Assembly (NCBI RefSeq): GCF_000423005.1
Contig: NZ_AUHD01000011.1
Location: 1-64,000 of the forward strand
DNA length: 64,000 nt
From: Gelidibacter mesophilus DSM 14095
GTDB taxonomy: Bacteria; Bacteroidota; Bacteroidia; Flavobacteriales; Flavobacteriaceae
Direction of reading: 5' to 3'
A program made the translations under genes and the position numbers. Below, piece by piece: positions 35,494 through 44,187 of the stretch (the stretch's first letter is position 1; each line of letters starts with the position of its first letter). Below the pieces are notes generated by a model. That model was not told where the DNA came from, searched no databases, and saw nothing but the letters and a program-made list of their open reading frames with translations.

Positions 35494-35841
35494 ATGCACT
35501 ATGATCCTATCTCATATTTCCTTTTGCTCCTGAGTGTTTGCTTTCTAACGTCTTGCTATTCCGTTAGATTACGGAATGTCAATGGCACACCACAACCGGA
35601 TCCATTTTCAGACCGAGACGATTACTACCGCGGAATGGCGGTCGTGGAGGTGGACACAACAATTGGTATCAACATGACCTCAAAAGATTTTACCTACCTC
35701 ATTAAGGAAAAGGAAGCCTGTGAATCAGGAAAAATCAACATCATTGAGTATCGCAGTACATTTGGTGGACTTTTACTTAATGCCATCACGTTTGGTAAAA
35801 AGCGTAAAGTGAAAATCAAATATGTGTGTGAAAAACCTTAA
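35494..35841 (+). CDS. Hypothetical lipoprotein
   Basis: This 115-residue protein has a lipoprotein signal (YFLLLLSVCFLTSCYS, lipobox LTSC). The mature part has DPFSDRDDYYRGMAVVEVD and a basic C-terminal strand KKRKVKIKYVCEKP; a TFGGLLLNAITFG stretch near the end may be a membrane-active or buried segment. The family is not recognised. The next gene begins 12 bases later, so the two were probably co-transcribed. Confidence 0.6.
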   Translation: MHYDPISYFLLLLSVCFLTSCYSVRLRNVNGTPQPDPFSDRDDYYRGMAVVEVDTTIGINMTSKDFTYLIKEKEACESGKINIIEYRSTFGGLLLNAITFGKKRKVKIKYVCEKP

Positions 35842-35852
35842 ACTAGAACATC

Positions 35853-37189
35853 ATGGCAAATACAAAATCAAAGCTATTGACAGAATGGGATACCTTACAT
35901 AACAACGGCCCTTTTCCTTTGAAGTTATTGTACCAGACGAAATTGGAAGGCGAACGGGAGATGCCGAAAAAGCTGGACCGTTATAATGATGTCGCCTTAG
36001 AAATTCAACGATTAATAAGAGAAAGTCACCATGCTGGCGAGGGTTTCCGTGCCTACGGTTCGGCCTGGTCCATGAATACGATTGCCAGTCATAAAGACCG
36101 CATGCATTTTAATGGCTTCATGAATCTTTCAATGCCTATCCGTGCCGCTGATTGCCATCCTAACAACACCTACGATCCTACAAATCTGTTTTTATTTGAA
36201 TGTGGCAACACCATTAAAGAAGTTTCTGAAACCTTGGCTGAAAACGGCAAATCGCTCAAAACAACGGGCGCAAGCAGCGGACAGACTCTTGCAGGCTGTG
36301 TGTCGACCGGCGTCCATGGGTCTGCGCTTGATTCAGGATCAGTTCAGGATTATGTTGTCGGGCTTAATTTGATCATAGGTCCCAATCCCAATGACATTGT
36401 CTATCTCGAACCGAAATCCAAACCCGCCTTAAGTGATGCGTTTATTCAGACCTTAAACTCACGGGTAATACGATTCCAGGCGAAACCGATGCACAAGGAA
36501 AGGGCAATCGGCCTTATCATTATAAAGTATTTATCAATCCATACACTGATGAGCAGGATTGTGTGGTAGAAATCATGTACAAGAAACCCTTTAGAGAACC
36601 CTATCCAGATCCATTCCCGGTGATCAAGGAATCGCTGTATCGCGATTTAATCCATCTCTTTGTAAAGCTTGCCGAAAATTTGCCCAAAAGCATTCCGTGG
36701 TTGGTGAAGCGTTTACGGGATACCATTCTGCCTCCGGTAAATGAGGAAACTACGGGCATGCTCAAAGAGATCTTTTGGGATGCGCCATACCAAGGTCCAG
36801 CGTTTGCCTGTTCTTTTGGCATCCACCATAAAGATTCTGAAAAAGCCATGCAGCTTTTAGGGAAATTGACCCGCGATGAAGGGCCAATTCCAGGTATTTT
36901 TGCCATGCGCTTTGTAATTGACGGGGTGCTTTGGAAAAAAACGGCAAGAATTATAAGTTTAGAAGAGTATTCCCGAAGGATGATACAAGTCTTAAAAGCG
37001 AATAACATCCCATTTACGATGCATTGGGGAAAAAGTGCCGATTGGGAGTTTCCGGGATTGGTCAATCACATGTATAAAGGTGAAACAACCGAATGGATCG
37101 CGCAACGACAAAAATTATTAACACCACAAATGCAGGTGCTATTTTCGAATCGGTTTTTAAAAACGGTTGGATTGGACGCTTCGGTGTAA
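35853..37189 (+). pseudogene. FAD-binding oxidoreductase with an internal deletion and frameshift
   Basis: The first part (35853 to about 36465) is the FAD-binding PCMH fold: EIQRLIRESHHAGEGFRAYG, LFLFECGNTIKEVSETL, and the covalent/flavin loop SSGQTLAGCVSTGVHGSALDSG. After LNSRV the sequence jumps: the rest, in a different frame, begins NTIPGETDAQGKGNRPYHYK (from about 36467), includes VVEIMYKKPFREPYPD and ends in FLKTVGLDASV. Normal members have a middle segment of very roughly 70-100 residues between these parts. The gene was therefore damaged by a deletion around 36461-36471 that also changed frame. The lost role would be oxidation of a sugar lactone or similar alcohol. Size of the missing part is a rough inference. 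Confidence 0.8.
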
Positions 37190-37406
37190 AACTCCTTTGA
37201 TAGAACGCTTAGAATTGTGTATTTCAAAATATTTGGAGAATGATCCAGAATATTCAAACTCTGCTATTTTACAACAGATAGTTTATAAATCTGAAATTTA
37301 CTTGAACATAATCACTAACGATCTAATACCATTAAGGTGTTGTTATATCTATGATGATGTCAAATAGCGCCGAAAAAGTGCTATTTCGTAAAATGCTAAA
37401 AAATGT

Positions 37407-37438
<32 letters not shown>

Positions 37439-37459
37439 GTCAAGTCAAGAATTCTCAAA

Positions 37460-38035
37460 TTACTCCTTAACCTCTTCCAGTTTGCTTACACGTCCTGTAT
37501 ATTCAATAGAAGTCCGCGCCGAAGATTCTACTCTGATAGTACTTCTATTATTTGGATATAACGTGATCTGAACCTCGTAACGGTCACTGTGTCGGTATTC
37601 GTCTTCAATTTTAAATTTAATGTCCACTGTGTGTTTTTTGTCATTGTTGATGACTTCATATTCTTTAGGCACATCGTTGAATTCAATCCCGTTATGGTTG
37701 CCATTATAACCGCCACCAAAGTTTTGTTCCCCAAAAAACGGTAAAAATCCTTGGATGCTATCACCTTTAACTTTTAAATAATTCGCGTTTGTGGTGATAT
37801 CTATATTATTGGCACTATTTCCTGGTCCCATGAGTCTGGAATTTGCAACTCTATTCATTGCTGCAGTTGCTGTTGGAATAGCGCGATTGGAAATAATTTC
37901 AAAGGTTTTAGCCGCTACTAAATCCTGTAAATTCCTATAATCTTGGTTGTCTTGTTCTGTGAATTCTTTAGTTCCGCCACAGCCCATCAACATTACAAAA
38001 AGTGTACTATATAAAAATAAATTTTTCATAGCCAT
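37460..38035 (-). CDS. DUF4251 lipoprotein
   Basis: The 191-residue protein has a lipoprotein signal (LYSTLFVMLMGCGG, lipobox LMGC). The domain follows with FEIISNRAIPTATAAMNRVAN, SANNIDITTNANYLKVKGDSIQG, FLPFFGEQNFGGGYNGN and IRVESSARTSIEYTGRV. This is DUF4251, common in Bacteroidota and of unknown role. ATGs at 38035 and 38029 are both possible. It is a single gene. Confidence 0.85.
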   Translation of the reverse strand: MAMKNLFLYSTLFVMLMGCGGTKEFTEQDNQDYRNLQDLVAAKTFEIISNRAIPTATAAMNRVANSRLMGPGNSANNIDITTNANYLKVKGDSIQGFLPFFGEQNFGGGYNGNHNGIEFNDVPKEYEVINNDKKHTVDIKFKIEDEYRHSDRYEVQITLYPNNRSTIRVESSARTSIEYTGRVSKLEEVKE

Positions 38036-38302
38036 AGTTTTATATAAAGTTATTAAAAAATAATTAAGCGATGGTAGAAACTGTTCATTTTTTTTGGATC
38101 ATTGCAACCTGCAACAACCTATATCGATGTGCGTACAATGGCAGATACGAAAAAATTGTAAGAAAAATAAAGACCAAAAAAAACTAATTACCAATCCATA
38201 TAACCCACTTAAACGTACGTGCTGAATTGTATCCAAAAAATCAGTGAACCTCTCGTAAAATCTACGTTCTCAGCGTTCAATAATCACATCAAACAACTCT
38301 TC

Positions 38303-40774
38303 TTATTTTGGATCAAGAATCAATTCAATCCGTTTTATAGCATCCTGATAATGGTATTTGGTCTCCGTATTTGAAACTGAATTCTTACGACTGTTCAATT
38401 GGGTTTTGAGGGTGTTCAATTCACCGCGCACCAAAGCCCTCACATCGGATTGGTTCACGTTATAAAACGTCCCATAACGGCTAGGTTTCAATTCTTCCGT
38501 CATCAAATACCCCATACGATCAATATAGGCGCGCTGTAAATTACGTCGGTACACATCCACCGTTTGGTTGCCGCTGAGTTCTTTCCAAATGCCTTTACGC
38601 GTGTCTTGTAACATTTCCAAAGCTGAATAGTTGTCTTTATTGATGGCCGTTCCGTCAATCAAACGCCCCAAGACATCAAAATCGAGCATGCTATTTAAAT
38701 GTCTAGCCTGTGCATTTCTATAGGTTTCGGTATAGCCTGAATGATCTATATTACGCAAGATCTGGAAATTGACCATCCAGGTTGGGCTTGCAAAAGCATT
38801 TTCCTGAATCCAGGCCATCGCTTCCTTTTGATCCGATTTTGAGGCGGGCGTATAAATAACGCCGTCTTGGTTTGGTTTTTTAGTGTCTTCATAAACGCCA
38901 CCAACATGGGTGGTGACGTGACCAATATATCGGTTCCAAACCCCAAGCAACTCCCCTTGCAATTCCTTTAAATCGTCGTAATCATTGGTTTGATCACTGG
39001 TCCATTCTGGAAGATGCTCTGCCACATACTTTAGGTTTTTAAGTCCGTAGGTACTGGCTTTCATCGAATTATTTCCAATGTCTTCCGTTTGTGCAGAAGG
39101 ATCAAAGCGACTGCTCTGTTTCCCATATTTAAAGCGCGGATCATCCGCTTTTTCCATGACCCATTTGTCCAACGTAGGCGTCTCCCCTTCTGTAGTTGCT
39201 CCGGGAATCATGCGGTACCCCCAATTGGTGACATAATGGTCATAAGGCCCTATCTGACGGACAAATCTTATATTCTGGTCGCCTGGCTGTGCAATATAAT
39301 TGTAACGGGCGTAATCCATGATACTCGCTGCGATACCATGTTCTTGGGTAAACGCACCGTTACGGTAGCTTTCCACATCATAGGCATGACTGGCCCCCAT
39401 ATTATGTGGAAAACCTAATGCGTGACCTACCTCATGAGCTATGACCATACGCATCATTTCTCCTATTTCATCATCACTGGTAGCCAAGGTTCGCGCGGAC
39501 GGATTGCTAGCGCCAGTTTCCAACATATAACGATTTCTATAAGAACGCAAATGGTTATGGTACCAGATGATATCACTTTCAATGATTTCTCCCGTTCGCG
39601 GATCGGAGACGCTTGGCCCAACAGCATTTCGTGTGGTACTCGCCACATATCGCACTACCGAATATCGGATGTCCTCAGGACTGAATTCTGGATCTTCTTC
39701 ATAAGTTGGTGGGTCTTTGGCGATAATCGCATTTTTGAATCCAGCAGTTTCAAAAGGTTTCTGCCATTCTTCAATCCCCTGTTTGATGTATTTACGCAAT
39801 TTATCCGGTGTTGCAGGATCTAAATAATAGACTATCGGTTTTATTGGCTCTACCAACTCCCCTCTTTTATAAGCTTCAGGATCTTTAGGTTCCAAGCGCC
39901 AGCGGCGGATGAAGGTTTTTTGGTCCGATTTTAAGGCCTCACTACTATAGTCATAATGACTCACTGTAAAAAAGCCCACCCGAGGATCGGCAAGGCGTGG
40001 TTGCATTGGTGTGGACGGCAATAAAACCATAGACTGATTCATTTGCAAGCTAATTGTTTCCGTTTCGGGAAGCATTGGTGGTTTTGATGCATTATAAGTA
40101 AAGTCCTGTACGATTTCAATGTTCAATGGAAAGCTTTTTGCAGTGGTGATAAAACTTCGCGAATCATCCAAATTTTTGACTTTATAAGTCTCACGCAAAC
40201 TGCTTGACAATCCGCTAATGGCTTTGACATCGCTGGTGTAGAATTTGGTAACGTCAATCACAACGGCAGATGAATCCTTGCTAAAGGCTGCAATATCAAA
40301 CGCGTATAGAACAGGTTCGTAATTGTTGGCCTTCACTGAAATGTTGATGGGCAGACTGTCAATGGCCACCGCATTATAGGATTTCACTTTGATCAGGATC
40401 TTATCCTGAAAACGCTCCCAAGCGATCAATTGTTCATTGGCCTTGGAGCCAGCGTTAACATACCCACCACCCAAATTTGAGGGCAATTTTGACATTCGGC
40501 TCACGAGCAGCATGTCTTTATTCAACAAACTATCTTGGATTTCAAAATAGTATTTATCCTTTATTTTATGAATTTTAAACAGTCCTTCGTCGGTCACAGC
40601 TTCTTTGGTAATGACTTTATCGTAAGGTTTGATAGCTTCCTCTTTCTTCTTCTCCGGAACCGGAGCTTCGACTTTATTCTTTGCGTTTTTTTTGTTTTTT
40701 TTGGATTGTGCACTGGCATTCAAAGGATTGAGTAGCCCTCCAATAAGAAGTGCGAAGAGACATAATTTCTTCAT
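38303..40774 (-). CDS. Zinc-dependent metalloprotease, DUF5117/DUF5118 type
   Basis: The 823-residue protein has a signal peptide (LCLFALLIGGLLNPLNASAQ) and a Lys-rich linker. The N-terminal domains include DEGLFKIHKIKDKYYFEI, DMLLVSRMSKLPSNLGGGYVNAG and the QPRLADPRVGFFTVSHYDYS stretch. The catalytic site is H447-E448-V-G-H451-A-L-G-F-P-H457 with a Met-turn-like SIMDYARYNYIAQPGD. This is the metzincin-like Bacteroidota family (DUF4953). It probably degrades proteins in the periplasm or outside. TATCTTTA on the minus strand near 40802-40809 may be its -7 box. Confidence 0.88.
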   Translation of the reverse strand: MKKLCLFALLIGGLLNPLNASAQSKKNKKNAKNKVEAPVPEKKKEEAIKPYDKVITKEAVTDEGLFKIHKIKDKYYFEIQDSLLNKDMLLVSRMSKLPSNLGGGYVNAGSKANEQLIAWERFQDKILIKVKSYNAVAIDSLPINISVKANNYEPVLYAFDIAAFSKDSSAVVIDVTKFYTSDVKAISGLSSSLRETYKVKNLDDSRSFITTAKSFPLNIEIVQDFTYNASKPPMLPETETISLQMNQSMVLLPSTPMQPRLADPRVGFFTVSHYDYSSEALKSDQKTFIRRWRLEPKDPEAYKRGELVEPIKPIVYYLDPATPDKLRKYIKQGIEEWQKPFETAGFKNAIIAKDPPTYEEDPEFSPEDIRYSVVRYVASTTRNAVGPSVSDPRTGEIIESDIIWYHNHLRSYRNRYMLETGASNPSARTLATSDDEIGEMMRMVIAHEVGHALGFPHNMGASHAYDVESYRNGAFTQEHGIAASIMDYARYNYIAQPGDQNIRFVRQIGPYDHYVTNWGYRMIPGATTEGETPTLDKWVMEKADDPRFKYGKQSSRFDPSAQTEDIGNNSMKASTYGLKNLKYVAEHLPEWTSDQTNDYDDLKELQGELLGVWNRYIGHVTTHVGGVYEDTKKPNQDGVIYTPASKSDQKEAMAWIQENAFASPTWMVNFQILRNIDHSGYTETYRNAQARHLNSMLDFDVLGRLIDGTAINKDNYSALEMLQDTRKGIWKELSGNQTVDVYRRNLQRAYIDRMGYLMTEELKPSRYGTFYNVNQSDVRALVRGELNTLKTQLNSRKNSVSNTETKYHYQDAIKRIELILDPK

Positions 40775-41175
40775 AGAATTTATTCGTTAAGTTAAGAGTT
40801 ATAAAGATAGAAATAAGTTTTGGAAAGCGAGGTGTTTTTCTCGCAGAGGCGCAGAGTAGAAAAGTTCCAATGAGAAAATTATATGTTCCATTAATCTTCT
40901 AATGGCGTCGAATGGCGGAAAAATAAAGGAGGGCTCTATCTCGCAGAGACGTAGGGACGCAGAGGGTTTGAGGGAATTTATCCATTTGTAGAACCTCCAG
41001 TGAGAAAATTCTAATGAACTAAAAATGATCTGTAGTGATCTGTGTTTAAAAATCAATGAGCATCAGCAAATATCTGAGCTCCATATTTAATGTGGAGATG
41101 CAAGACACCTGATAATTCCGGCGAATTTATCTCCAAAAATCACATTAAATCAGCGTGATCAGAAGTCAACAGAAA
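40775..41175. repeat. Intergenic region with two CTCGCAGAG-type repeats
   Basis: CTCGCAGAGGCGCAGAG (from 40840) and CTCGCAGAGACGTAGGGACG (from 40940) are diverged copies; each is followed later by a GAGAAAATT-type stretch (40873 and 40993), which gives a roughly 100-base unit. Such CGCAGAGACGCAGAG elements recur between genes in many Bacteroidota. A minus-strand open frame over 40799-41056 is a by-product of the repeats. No gene is supported. Confidence 0.5.
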
Positions 41176-42732
41176 TTAGTCTTCAGGCGGGTAGCCATGA
41201 ATTTCTTCAAAAACGGTATCAAAGTTTTCTCTGATGTAGGCACGTAGTTTCATGCGATAATCATCGTGTAGCCATTTCACAAAGTTATAGGTACTTTTAC
41301 TGATACATTGGGTATAGCGTTCCAATCGGTGATTGATATCATCTTCCAACAATTTCATCAAAGCCAAGGCATCATAAACGTCTTCACTATTTTCAACACA
41401 AATTTTAGTGTGATGGGCAATGGATTGTTCCAAAAGAACCTTTGAGGAATCGCCATTATTTACCGAATCAATATAAGCCTGTTTCATATCAAAATACACC
41501 TCTTTTGAATTGGCGAATTCCTTACGGATGGCATCGGGCATCTCATAACGAAAATTGGCTTCAAGATCATCATCGTTGATGATACTATCCAAATAATAAT
41601 TTGGCGAACCAAATATTTTTTGCCAGTCAATGTCCGCGCCCCAAGGTCCAAAACGGTGCATATTGTTTCCTAAATCGATGATCTTAAACACTTCCTTGTT
41701 CTTGTAAATACGAGAGCCACGTCCGACCATTTGATAGTACAACGCCAAGGATTTAGTCGCTCTATTTAGAATAATCGTATCCACAGAAGGCTCATCAAAT
41801 CCGGTCGTCAAGATACTCACTGAAGACAAAATAGCATTTGGAGTTTCCTTGAACCATTTCAGGATCGTTTTGCGTTCTTTTTTTGTAGCCGTATTATCGA
41901 GATGGGCAATGGTATAACCAGCGCGTTTGAAGGCATCATAGATATGCAACGACGTGTTGATTCCATTGTTAAAGATCAAGGTTTTCTTGTTGAGCGAATG
42001 CTGCTCATAGGCATACACCACTTTGCGGAGCATGTCTGAATTGGTATATAAATCTTCGGAAGATTTTACGGTATAATCGCCATTGGAACCCACCTCTAAA
42101 GAGGTCAGACCAACATTGTACTGATAGGTTTCTGCACGGGAAAGAAAATTATTATCAATGAGCGACTCAATAGTCTCACCAGTGATCAGCTCATTATAGT
42201 TGTCCTTCATTGGCAAATCCTTATTGGAACTTAGAGGCGTTGCCGTTACCCCAAGGATAAAGGAGTTTTCGAAATATTTAAAAAGTTTTGTGAATGAGTT
42301 GTAATGCGCTTCATCAATAATCACTAAACCCACATCAGAAATATCCAACATATTTTCCTGAAGTCGATTGTTTAAGGTTTCCACCATCGCCACGAAACAG
42401 CTGTAATCTGCTTGATCATCCAAATTGGCCTTACTATCCACCACTTTATTGGTCACGTTGAATTCTGTCAACATCCTGGAAGTCTGTTTTAACAACTCAA
42501 TACGGTGGGTCAAGATCACAACTTTTTTGTCATGATTTTTAAGATATTGTCTTACAAATTCAGAGAAAATCACAGTTTTTCCACCACCAGTCGGCAATTG
42601 GTAAAGCAAGTGATAATCTTCAGGAGCCTCGTCAAATGCTTTAAAAACCTTGTCGATTGCCTTTTTCTGATAGTTGTATAAATCTTTTCCTGTTTGACGT
42701 TCTAGATTTTCTGAAAGGGTTTTTACAGACAT
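41176..42732 (-). CDS. SF2 DEAD/DEAH-box helicase, copy 1
   Basis: The ATG at 42732 gives 518 residues; upstream codons are stop-poor but not conserved. Walker A is LPTGGGKT (46-53), motif Ia LTHRIEL, motif II D140-E-A-H143, motif III GVTATPL, and motifs V-VI are SILTTGFDEP and QMVGRGSR. It is an SF2 helicase like the R-subunit helicase module, without a nuclease domain. The last 100 residues (YTQCISKSTYNFVKWLHDDY) are shared with the paralog at 50299-51813. It is divergent from a DUF1853 gene across 111 bases. Substrate (DNA or RNA) is not settled. Confidence 0.88.
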   Translation of the reverse strand: MSVKTLSENLERQTGKDLYNYQKKAIDKVFKAFDEAPEDYHLLYQLPTGGGKTVIFSEFVRQYLKNHDKKVVILTHRIELLKQTSRMLTEFNVTNKVVDSKANLDDQADYSCFVAMVETLNNRLQENMLDISDVGLVIIDEAHYNSFTKLFKYFENSFILGVTATPLSSNKDLPMKDNYNELITGETIESLIDNNFLSRAETYQYNVGLTSLEVGSNGDYTVKSSEDLYTNSDMLRKVVYAYEQHSLNKKTLIFNNGINTSLHIYDAFKRAGYTIAHLDNTATKKERKTILKWFKETPNAILSSVSILTTGFDEPSVDTIILNRATKSLALYYQMVGRGSRIYKNKEVFKIIDLGNNMHRFGPWGADIDWQKIFGSPNYYLDSIINDDDLEANFRYEMPDAIRKEFANSKEVYFDMKQAYIDSVNNGDSSKVLLEQSIAHHTKICVENSEDVYDALALMKLLEDDINHRLERYTQCISKSTYNFVKWLHDDYRMKLRAYIRENFDTVFEEIHGYPPED

Positions 42733-42843
42733 TGGAGTATTGCGCTTAGGTGTTGGATGTATAAGAAGGTGCAAAGATATGAGTATTAGCACGGTCTTCC
42801 AATAAATAGTTAAAAAGATATTTGTACTTTGCCCAAGTAAATT

Positions 42844-43650
42844 ATGGAAAAAGACACTCTGCAACAGAATTTTGAAGGGTATTTGAACACATCTATATTG
42901 TGGCATAAAGCTGATGTTTATAACATACAACAGTTTGATTTAGAGCCAAATTACACTCTTAAATTTGATGTAAAGGTTCAAGAACAGCTTCGTTTGGGTA
43001 AATTGGTGGAGCGTTTTGTGTTCCACGAATTGAATGCCAATGACGATTTTGATATTGTGGCTGAAAACATTCAGATCCGGGATGGTAAGCGCACTGTGGG
43101 CGAAATGGATGCGCTTTTAATGACGAAAAATGGTCCTTTACATTTGGAAATTATCTATAAGTTCTATCTGTTTGATCCTAGCGGAGGAGCTTGCGAGTTA
43201 TCACATTGGATTGGTCCCAATAGAAAAGATAGTCTGGTTCAGAAATTGGATAAACTGAAAAAAAAGCAGTTGCCACTCCTCTATCATTCTAAAACTCAGA
43301 TTGTGTTAAACAACTTAAAATTAAACCTCTCTGAAATCAAGCAGCAGGTCCTCTTTAAAGCGCAATTATTTTTACCTTTTGATTATAATGAGTTTCCTTT
43401 CGGCACTTTGAATCCGTCATGTCTGAAGGGTTTTTATTTGAAATTAGAGGAACTCCACCACATTGAACATGCTCAGTTTTACATCCCTCCCAAAGGTGAT
43501 TGGCTAATGGATTGTAATGCCGATGTGGATTGGATGGATTTTTCAGATTTTCAAGTTGAAGTTAGCCATTGGACACACAAAAAACGATCGCCTTTGTGCT
43601 GGTTACACCAGAAGGGGAAGTTTTCAAAATTGTTCGTGGTTTGGTGGTAA
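42844..43650 (+). CDS. DUF1853 family protein, PD-(D/E)XK-like
   Basis: The 268-residue protein has the DUF1853 signatures RLGKLVERFVFHEL, GKRTVGEMDALLMTKNG, LHLEIIYKFYLFD and WIGPNRKDSLVQKLDKLKKKQL. The series E...GEMD...E-I-I-Y-K is arranged as in PD-(D/E)XK nucleases (D in GEMD, E and K in LEIIYK), so nuclease activity is likely but untested as far as I know. It shares a 111-base promoter region with the SF2 helicase on the other strand. The WW end (LFVVWW) is unusual but complete. Confidence 0.8.
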   Translation: MEKDTLQQNFEGYLNTSILWHKADVYNIQQFDLEPNYTLKFDVKVQEQLRLGKLVERFVFHELNANDDFDIVAENIQIRDGKRTVGEMDALLMTKNGPLHLEIIYKFYLFDPSGGACELSHWIGPNRKDSLVQKLDKLKKKQLPLLYHSKTQIVLNNLKLNLSEIKQQVLFKAQLFLPFDYNEFPFGTLNPSCLKGFYLKLEELHHIEHAQFYIPPKGDWLMDCNADVDWMDFSDFQVEVSHWTHKKRSPLCWLHQKGKFSKLFVVWW

Positions 43651-44187
43651 ATGCATCGGTCTCAAGTAAAATTGACACGCACTGTACGGACGTAACGGTC
43701 CGCCCCATGGAGTCGGTTTAATATACGTAGCACATCTCGTGTCTACAATTAAAAATTTTTGACACGTTACGATAGCTATTGGGGCCACACATTTTTTCTA
43801 TAAATGTTATAAAAAAATAGGTTGCTATCAATGTCATGAATGCAATAAACTTTCCCTTTGTATTAAAAAAACCAATAAACTGTTCTGTTTACGAAATTGT
43901 TATTTGGATAGTCAATTTGAAACCAGTCCATTATATTTTGGATATTTATATCATAGAAATCAGTGGCTAAAAACCATTCTTGAGTTTTAATACAAACGTT
44001 AAGGGTTTCCTCCAAATTCTTGCAGTATCTCCTGAAAAGGTTTTACCTTGCAAAGGTTAAAATTAAAAATATAATCAATTTAATTTGAAATATGTGCTCT
44101 GTTGTTTACACTAAATAAACGCTGTAATAATACGCACAGCGTCCCTAATCATCAATAAAAATAACCAATACTAACTAACCCCAAATT
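43651..44187. other. Long spacer before topB
   Basis: This stretch of 537 bases has a small hairpin (GGACGTAACGGTCC, near 43688) without a T-run, and an AT-rich remainder. A minus-strand open frame at 43863-44042 is listed separately. Nothing else is recognised. Confidence 0.4.
43863..44042 (-). pseudogene. Protein-like open frame lacking a start, possible gene relic
   Basis: The minus strand is open for 59 codons and reads FRRYCKNLEETLNVCIKTQE, WFLATDFYDINIQNIMDW and FQIDYPNNNFVNRTVYWFF before TAA. It has balanced, protein-like composition but no start codon near its upstream stop. No family is recognised. It could be the tail of a lost gene. Confidence 0.25.

Noticed and set aside
37167-37367. 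Plus-strand frame of 66 codons after the FAD oxidoreductase
   Set aside because: Its first part overlaps the oxidoreductase in another frame, and the rest (LIERLELCISKYLENDPEYS...) has no family match or clear start. It may be a scrap, but support is too weak.
39089-39823. Two plus-strand frames of 109 and 133 codons opposite the zinc metalloprotease
   Set aside because: They are antisense shadows of a conserved gene with the HExxHxxGxxH site on the minus strand.
40799-41056. Minus-strand open frame of 85 codons
   Set aside because: It lies over the CTCGCAGAG-type intergenic repeats and its sequence is a direct translation of them; it is not gene-like.
43688-43701. GGACGTAACGGTCC hairpin after the DUF1853 gene as a terminator
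   Set aside because: The stem is short (4-5 bp) and there is no T-run on either side.
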